8,680 nucleotides of DNA from positions 1 to 8,680 of the forward strand of contig JASLGJ010000372.1 of NCBI GenBank assembly GCA_030150085.1, read 5' to 3'. The DNA is from Candidatus Elarobacter sp. (GTDB lineage: Bacteria > Vulcanimicrobiota > Vulcanimicrobiia > Vulcanimicrobiales > Vulcanimicrobiaceae). Shown here in pieces: positions 5,723-8,680 of the stretch. Under the pieces are notes generated by a model that did no database searches, was not told the origin of the DNA, and was given only the letters and a program-made list of their open reading frames with translations. Position 1 is the first letter of the stretch; the number at the start of each line of letters is the position of its first letter. The translations under genes were made by a program, and so were the position numbers.

Positions 5723-6631
5723 TCAGCCGCCCCGCGGCCCCTCGGCGGCGTACCCGCTGCGCTGGTCGTGCAGGTCGTCCCGCACGTGCTCGCCCTGCTG
5801 CAGCGCGAAGAGCGAGTTGAACGGCTTCTCGGCCAGCGGGAGCGGGTAGCGGAAGGCCTCGCCGGTGACGTAGTTCACGGCTGCGCCGCGCAGGCGGTAC
5901 ACGCTGCCCTCGTTGTGCGCCGCGTGGGGGCCGAAGTACACCGGCAGCGCGTCCGCCGCGCGGTAGGCCGGGATGAACACCCGCCGGTAGGCCGCCGAGC
6001 GGTTGGAGTCGGAGCGGTGCAGCACCTTGCAGTGCAGGAACACCGCGCTCCCGGCCGCTCCGGCCAGCACGACCTCGGGGCAGCCGGCGGGAACGTTGCG
6101 CGGGGCGACCTTGCCGCGGAAGCGCCCGTCCTCGGTGTGGTCGTAGATGCCGTCGCGGTGCGAGCCGGCGAGCACGCGCAGGCAGCCGTTCTCCTCGGAC
6201 GCGTCGTCGAGGTAGATCAGGCACGCCACCAGCTTGCTGTTGGTGTGCGGGTAGTAGGCCAGGTCCTGGTGCCACTCCACCGGCGAGCCGATCCGCGGAC
6301 CCTTCAGGTTGAGCTTGCTGTGGTGGAACATGATGTCCGGCCCGATCAGGCCCTCCAGGCGGTCGACGATGCGCGCGTCCTCCTGCACCGCGCGGAACGC
6401 GGCGTGGCGCTTGGACGGAGCCCAGATGCGGCGCATCACGCCGCGGTCGCTCGGCTCGAGCTCCGCGATCTCGCTCAGGTCGGGCGCGCCGGCGACGATC
6501 TCGGCGACCGCGTCGGTCATGGTCGCGACCGTGGCGCGGTCGAGCAGCTCGGGCACGAACAGAAAGCCCCGCTCGCCGAACGACGCGGCGTCGGCGGGCG
6601 ACAAGTGGTGGCTCGTGGTCGCTGGGGTCAT
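5723..6631 (-). CDS. PhyH family Fe(II)/2-oxoglutarate-dependent dioxygenase
   Basis: The 302-residue protein has the phytanoyl-CoA dioxygenase (PhyH) pattern. The HxD iron ligands are H121 and D123 (EWHQDLAYYPH), followed by the family stretch CLIYLDDASEENGCLRVLAGSH (residues 137-158). The distal His is H205 in VLHRSDSNRS, with the 2-oxoglutarate-binding Arg R216 eleven residues later, the same spacing as in human PhyH. All catalytic residues are present, so it should be an active hydroxylase (or desaturase/halogenation-type oxidase) coupled to 2-oxoglutarate decarboxylation. PhyH enzymes in small-molecule clusters often hydroxylate free amino or hydroxy acids. The start ATG at 6631 overlaps the malic-enzyme stop (ATGA), and ligase A follows after 1 bp. 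There are no ectoine genes alongside, so an ectoine hydroxylase role is unsupported. Substrate unknown. Confidence 0.9.
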   Translation of the reverse strand: MTPATTSHHLSPADAASFGERGFLFVPELLDRATVATMTDAVAEIVAGAPDLSEIAELEPSDRGVMRRIWAPSKRHAAFRAVQEDARIVDRLEGLIGPDIMFHHSKLNLKGPRIGSPVEWHQDLAYYPHTNSKLVACLIYLDDASEENGCLRVLAGSHRDGIYDHTEDGRFRGKVAPRNVPAGCPEVVLAGAAGSAVFLHCKVLHRSDSNRSAAYRRVFIPAYRAADALPVYFGPHAAHNEGSVYRLRGAAVNYVTGEAFRYPLPLAEKPFNSLFALQQGEHVRDDLHDQRSGYAAEGPRGG

Positions 6632-7833
6632 CGTGCGGTCACCTGTTGGCGGTCGGAACGAGCGGCGTCGGCGCCGGCGGCGCGCGCCACGGCGGCCGCC
6701 ACGGCGGGCGCGACGCGCTCGTCGAAGATGCTGGGAACGACGTGGCGCGGGCCGAGGTCCGCGCGGTCGACCACGCCCGCGATCGCGTACGCCGCGGCCG
6801 TCGTCATCGCGTCGTCGATGGTGCGCGCGCCGCAGTCGAGCGCGCCGCGGAAGAGCCCGGGATAGCACAGCCCGCAGTCGATCTGGTTGGGCAGATCGCT
6901 GCGGCCGGTGGCGACCACGCCGCCGAACCCGGCCACCTCGTCGGGCAGGATCTCGGGACGCGGGTTGGCGAGCGCGAAGACGATCGGGTGCTCGGCCATC
7001 GTGCCGACGTCGGCCGGCGCGATCACGCCCGGCCCCGACAGGCCCACGAACACGTCCGCGCCGCGCAGCACCTCGCGCAGCGTGCCGCGCTCGCCGGCCG
7101 GGTTGGCGCTCTCGGCGAACCAGCGCTTGGCCTCGTCGAGGTCGGCGCGCCCGGCGTGGAGCGCGCCGCGCCGGTCGCAGCCCACGATCGTGCGCACGCC
7201 GACGCGCGCGAACGCCTTCGCGGTGGCGGTGCCGGCCGCGCCCGCGCCGACGAGCACCACCTTGACGTCCGCGGCCCGTTTGCCCACGACTTCCAGCGCG
7301 TTGAGCAGCGCGGCGGTGGCCGCGGCGGCCGTGGCGTGCTGGTCGTCGTGCAGCACCGGAATGCTCAGTACCTCGCGCAGGCGGCGCTCGATCTCGAAGC
7401 AGCGCGGGGCGGAGATGTCCTCCAGCATGACCGCGCCGAAGGTCGGCTCGAGGCACTGCACCACCCGCACGATCTCGTCGACGTCGGTCGTGCCCAGGCA
7501 GATCGGAAAGGCGTCGACGTCGGCGAAGCGCTTGAACAGCATCGCCTTGCCCTCCATCACCGGCAGCGCCGCTTCGGGCCCGACGTCGCCCAGCCCCGAC
7601 ACGGCCGTGCCGTCGGTCACGACCGCGACCAAGTTGCGCTTGATCGTGAGGTCGTAGACGCGCGCGGGATCGTCGTGGATCGTCTGGGCGACGTGCGCGA
7701 ACCCCGGCGTGTACGCCGTCGCGAGCTCGGCGCGCGTGCGCAGCGGGAGCTTGTTGCGAATCTCGATCTTTCCGCCCCGGTGCGCGCGCAAGAGCGGATC
7801 GGACGCGATGCGCTCGGCACCGGTCTGCGTCAT
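6628..7833 (-). CDS. Malic enzyme family oxidoreductase (NAD(P)-dependent, short bacterial form)
   Basis: The 401-residue protein carries the malic-enzyme signature along its length: GKIEIRNKLPL (21-31), Y41 in AYTPG (catalytic Tyr), VTDGTAVSGLGDVGPEAALP (72-91), K96 in EGKAMLFK, E138/D139 (LEDISAP), D163/D164 (HDDQH), the dinucleotide fold GAGAAG (196-201), N290 (ALANP) and N316 (GRSDLPNQ). The family oxidatively decarboxylates malate to pyruvate and CO2 with NAD(P)+. Departures from the usual consensus are HDDQHATA for HDDQHGTA, QIDC for QINN and GLSGPG for S-APG. It lacks the phosphotransacetylase-like domain of long MaeB forms. The start is ATG at 7833 with GGTGAGG just upstream. It heads an operon of biosynthetic type, suggesting a dedicated role, either supplying pyruvate and reductant or acting on a malate-like intermediate. 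Housekeeping malic enzyme remains possible. Confidence 0.9.
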   Translation of the reverse strand: MTQTGAERIASDPLLRAHRGGKIEIRNKLPLRTRAELATAYTPGFAHVAQTIHDDPARVYDLTIKRNLVAVVTDGTAVSGLGDVGPEAALPVMEGKAMLFKRFADVDAFPICLGTTDVDEIVRVVQCLEPTFGAVMLEDISAPRCFEIERRLREVLSIPVLHDDQHATAAAATAALLNALEVVGKRAADVKVVLVGAGAAGTATAKAFARVGVRTIVGCDRRGALHAGRADLDEAKRWFAESANPAGERGTLREVLRGADVFVGLSGPGVIAPADVGTMAEHPIVFALANPRPEILPDEVAGFGGVVATGRSDLPNQIDCGLCYPGLFRGALDCGARTIDDAMTTAAAYAIAGVVDRADLGPRHVVPSIFDERVAPAVAAAVARAAGADAARSDRQQVTAR

Positions 7834-7837
7834 CAGG

Positions 7838-7844
7838 CCTCACC
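7838..7844 (-). promoter_or_regulatory. Ribosome binding site of the malic enzyme gene
   Basis: GGTGAGG on the minus strand ends 4 nt before the ATG at 7833, supporting that codon as the start of the first gene in the operon. Confidence 0.55.
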
Positions 7845-7904
7845 CTTCCCTGAAGTGGTGCGGATGCCGAACGTATCGTTGCGCTGCGGGAGCGCGCTAT
7901 CCGC

Positions 7905-7919
7905 GCACCAACAGTACCA
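7905..7919 (-). promoter_or_regulatory. Sigma-54-like -24/-12 element upstream of the operon (weak)
   Basis: The minus strand reads TGGTACTGTTGGTGC, with GG and GC separated by exactly 10 nt and good agreement with TGGCAC in the -24 half. The -12 half is imperfect (GGTGC for TTGC). A start point would fall near 7893, leaving a leader of about 60 nt before the malic enzyme. No enhancer site or sigma-54 regulator is visible, and I found no better sigma-70 promoter in the 160-bp gap. Chance occurrence is quite possible. Confidence 0.2.
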
Positions 7920-7952
7920 CGGCCGGTGCGGCGCGCACGGTGGACTGCATCA

Positions 7953-7980
7953 CACCGCGCGCGCTCGAACGCGCGCAGTG
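7953..7980 (-). terminator. Strong GC-rich hairpin after the SDR gene
   Basis: Thirteen nt after the SDR stop codon a 28-nt segment folds into a stem of 12 pairs (two of them G-T wobbles) around a TCGA tetraloop. Its position between the SDR gene and the malic-enzyme operon suits a transcript end or an RNA 3'-end stabiliser. It has no following T-tract, so factor-independent termination is uncertain. Confidence 0.45.
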
Positions 7981-7993
7981 AGGATCGTCACGC

Positions 7994-8680
7994 TCAGAAG
8001 AGCGTCTTGGTCAAGCCTCCGTCGACGGCGATCGTCTGTCCCGTCACGTAGCGCGCGGGCTCGCCGCACAGGAACGCCGCCATCGGCGCGAGCTCGTCCG
8101 GCTCGGCGACGCGCCGCATCGGAATGTCGGCTCGCGCGGCGGCTTCGTCGTCGCCGTAGATCGCGCGCAGGCGCGCGGTGCGCACGCGCCCGGTGGCGAT
8201 CGCGTTGACCGTCACGCCGTGCGGCGCGACCTCGGCCGAGAGCGTCTTGAGCGCCGCGACGAGCGCGGTGCGCAGCGCGTTGGAGAGCGCGATACCGGCG
8301 ATCGGCTGCTTCACCGAGGTGGAAGCCAGCGCGACGATGCGCCCCCAGCGCCGCTCGACCATGCCGGGCACCACGCCGTACACGAGCTGCAGCATGCCGC
8401 GCAGCGTGTTGCGGTACGCTTCGTCCCACTGCTCCAGCGCGATGCTTTGGAAGGTGCCGGGAGGAGGACCGCCGCCGTTGGCGATCAGGATGTCGACCGC
8501 GCCGAACGCGGCGCGCACCTCGTCCAGCGCGCGGGCGATCGCGCCGGCATCGTGCAGGTCGAGCGCGAATCCTCGCGCTTCCGGCGCGCCCAGCGCGCGC
8601 GCCTCGCGCGCGACCTCCGCGAGCCGTTCGGTGCGGCGCGCCGCCAGCGCGAGCGTCACCCCTTCGCGCGCCAGCGCGTG
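7994..8680 (-). CDS. SDR family oxidoreductase lacking the canonical YxxxK (5' end missing)
   Basis: The visible 228 residues are the C-terminal and central part of a short-chain dehydrogenase/reductase. The frame stays open to the right edge (HALAREGVTLALAARR, residues typical just after the nucleotide-binding glycines), so the true start and the TGxxxGIG motif lie outside the window; an in-frame GTG at 8659 is not the start. Visible motifs are NGGGPPPG in place of NNAG, WGRIVALASTSVKQP, and VAPHGVTVNAIATGRVRT. Where the catalytic YxxxK is expected the protein has SNALR (8270-8284). This matches a known FabG-like subgroup with SVKQP and LSN motifs that also lacks the standard tetrad. Function cannot be assigned; it may be non-catalytic or use other residues. 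It lies 160 bp upstream of the malic-enzyme operon in the same orientation, behind a strong hairpin, so it is probably a separate unit. Confidence 0.85.
   Translation of the reverse strand, partial: HALAREGVTLALAARRTERLAEVAREARALGAPEARGFALDLHDAGAIARALDEVRAAFGAVDILIANGGGPPPGTFQSIALEQWDEAYRNTLRGMLQLVYGVVPGMVERRWGRIVALASTSVKQPIAGIALSNALRTALVAALKTLSAEVAPHGVTVNAIATGRVRTARLRAIYGDDEAAARADIPMRRVAEPDELAPMAAFLCGEPARYVTGQTIAVDGGLTKTLF

Larger units (their letters stand above)
2037..7833 (-). other. Five-gene translationally coupled operon (putative small-molecule pathway)
   Basis: Malic enzyme, PhyH dioxygenase, ATP-grasp ligase A, DUF1611 and ATP-grasp ligase B follow each other with junctions ATGA (6628-6631), a 1-bp gap (5722), ATGA (4453-4456) and ATGA (3359-3362). 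Such junctions normally mean one transcript and re-initiating ribosomes, so the products are probably made in comparable amounts and act together. No promoter or terminator is visible inside the unit. Confidence 0.85.

Noticed and set aside
4477..5820. Long plus-strand open frame (447 codons) antisense to ligase A, and similar long frames at 2199-3386, 6646-8208, 5654-6865 and 34-972
   Set aside because: They read as Arg/Ala/Gly/His/Val-rich sequence without recognisable motifs and lie opposite genes with clear family signatures. Stop codons are rare in such GC-rich DNA, so these are shadows.
5723..6631. Ectoine hydroxylase
   Set aside because: Only general PhyH motifs support it, and no ectABC genes are nearby.
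6632..7843. N-terminal extension of the PhyH frame, giving a 706-residue protein
   Set aside because: The extra 404 codons are the shadow of the malic-enzyme gene; the PhyH domain begins at the ATG at 6631.
1..8680. tRNA, rRNA, CRISPR arrays, insertion sequences, phage genes
   Set aside because: No matching sequence, repeats or protein motifs were seen on either strand; almost all the window is accounted for by eight protein genes.

Overview
High-GC (roughly 70 % by eye) bacterial DNA, tightly packed, with Shine-Dalgarno sites (GAGGAG, GGAGG), some GTG starts and almost no intergenic space. The organism cannot be fixed from this window. The composition and gene families would fit a proteobacterium, an actinobacterium or a deep-branching GC-rich soil phylum equally well. 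There are no RNA genes, insertion sequences or CRISPR arrays.

Layout. From right to left on the minus strand: the 3' part of an SDR-family gene (7994-8680, running off the right edge); a 160-bp gap with a strong hairpin and a possible promoter; then a five-gene minus-strand unit: malic enzyme (6628-7833), PhyH-type Fe(II)/2-oxoglutarate dioxygenase (5723-6631), ATP-grasp ligase A (4453-5721), DUF1611 P-loop protein (3359-4456) and ATP-grasp ligase B (2037-3362). Four of these genes meet at three ATGA 4-bp overlaps and one pair is separated by 1 bp, so the unit is almost certainly translated as one coupled operon. Facing it on the plus strand is a mandelate-racemase-type enolase-superfamily enzyme (936-2042), whose stop codon overlaps that of ligase B inside the palindrome TCATGA. 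Divergent from the racemase, across a 128-bp gap, is a haem-oxygenase-like iron oxygenase (52-807). A further gene may start at the left edge.

Interpretation. Two different ATP-grasp carboxylate-amine ligases, two unrelated O2-activating iron enzymes, a DUF1611 protein (a family that includes the D-glutamate N-acetyltransferase DgcN), a hydroxy-acid racemase and a divergent malic enzyme are an unusual combination. It is best read as a small biosynthetic pathway: dedicated supply and stereochemical adjustment of a hydroxy or dicarboxylic acid, oxidation by PhyH and/or the diiron-type enzyme, and ATP-dependent amide (or ester) bond formation by the ligases to give a small peptide-like metabolite. 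Family assignments are strong. The pathway and its product are inference, and I do not recognise the cluster as a characterised one.
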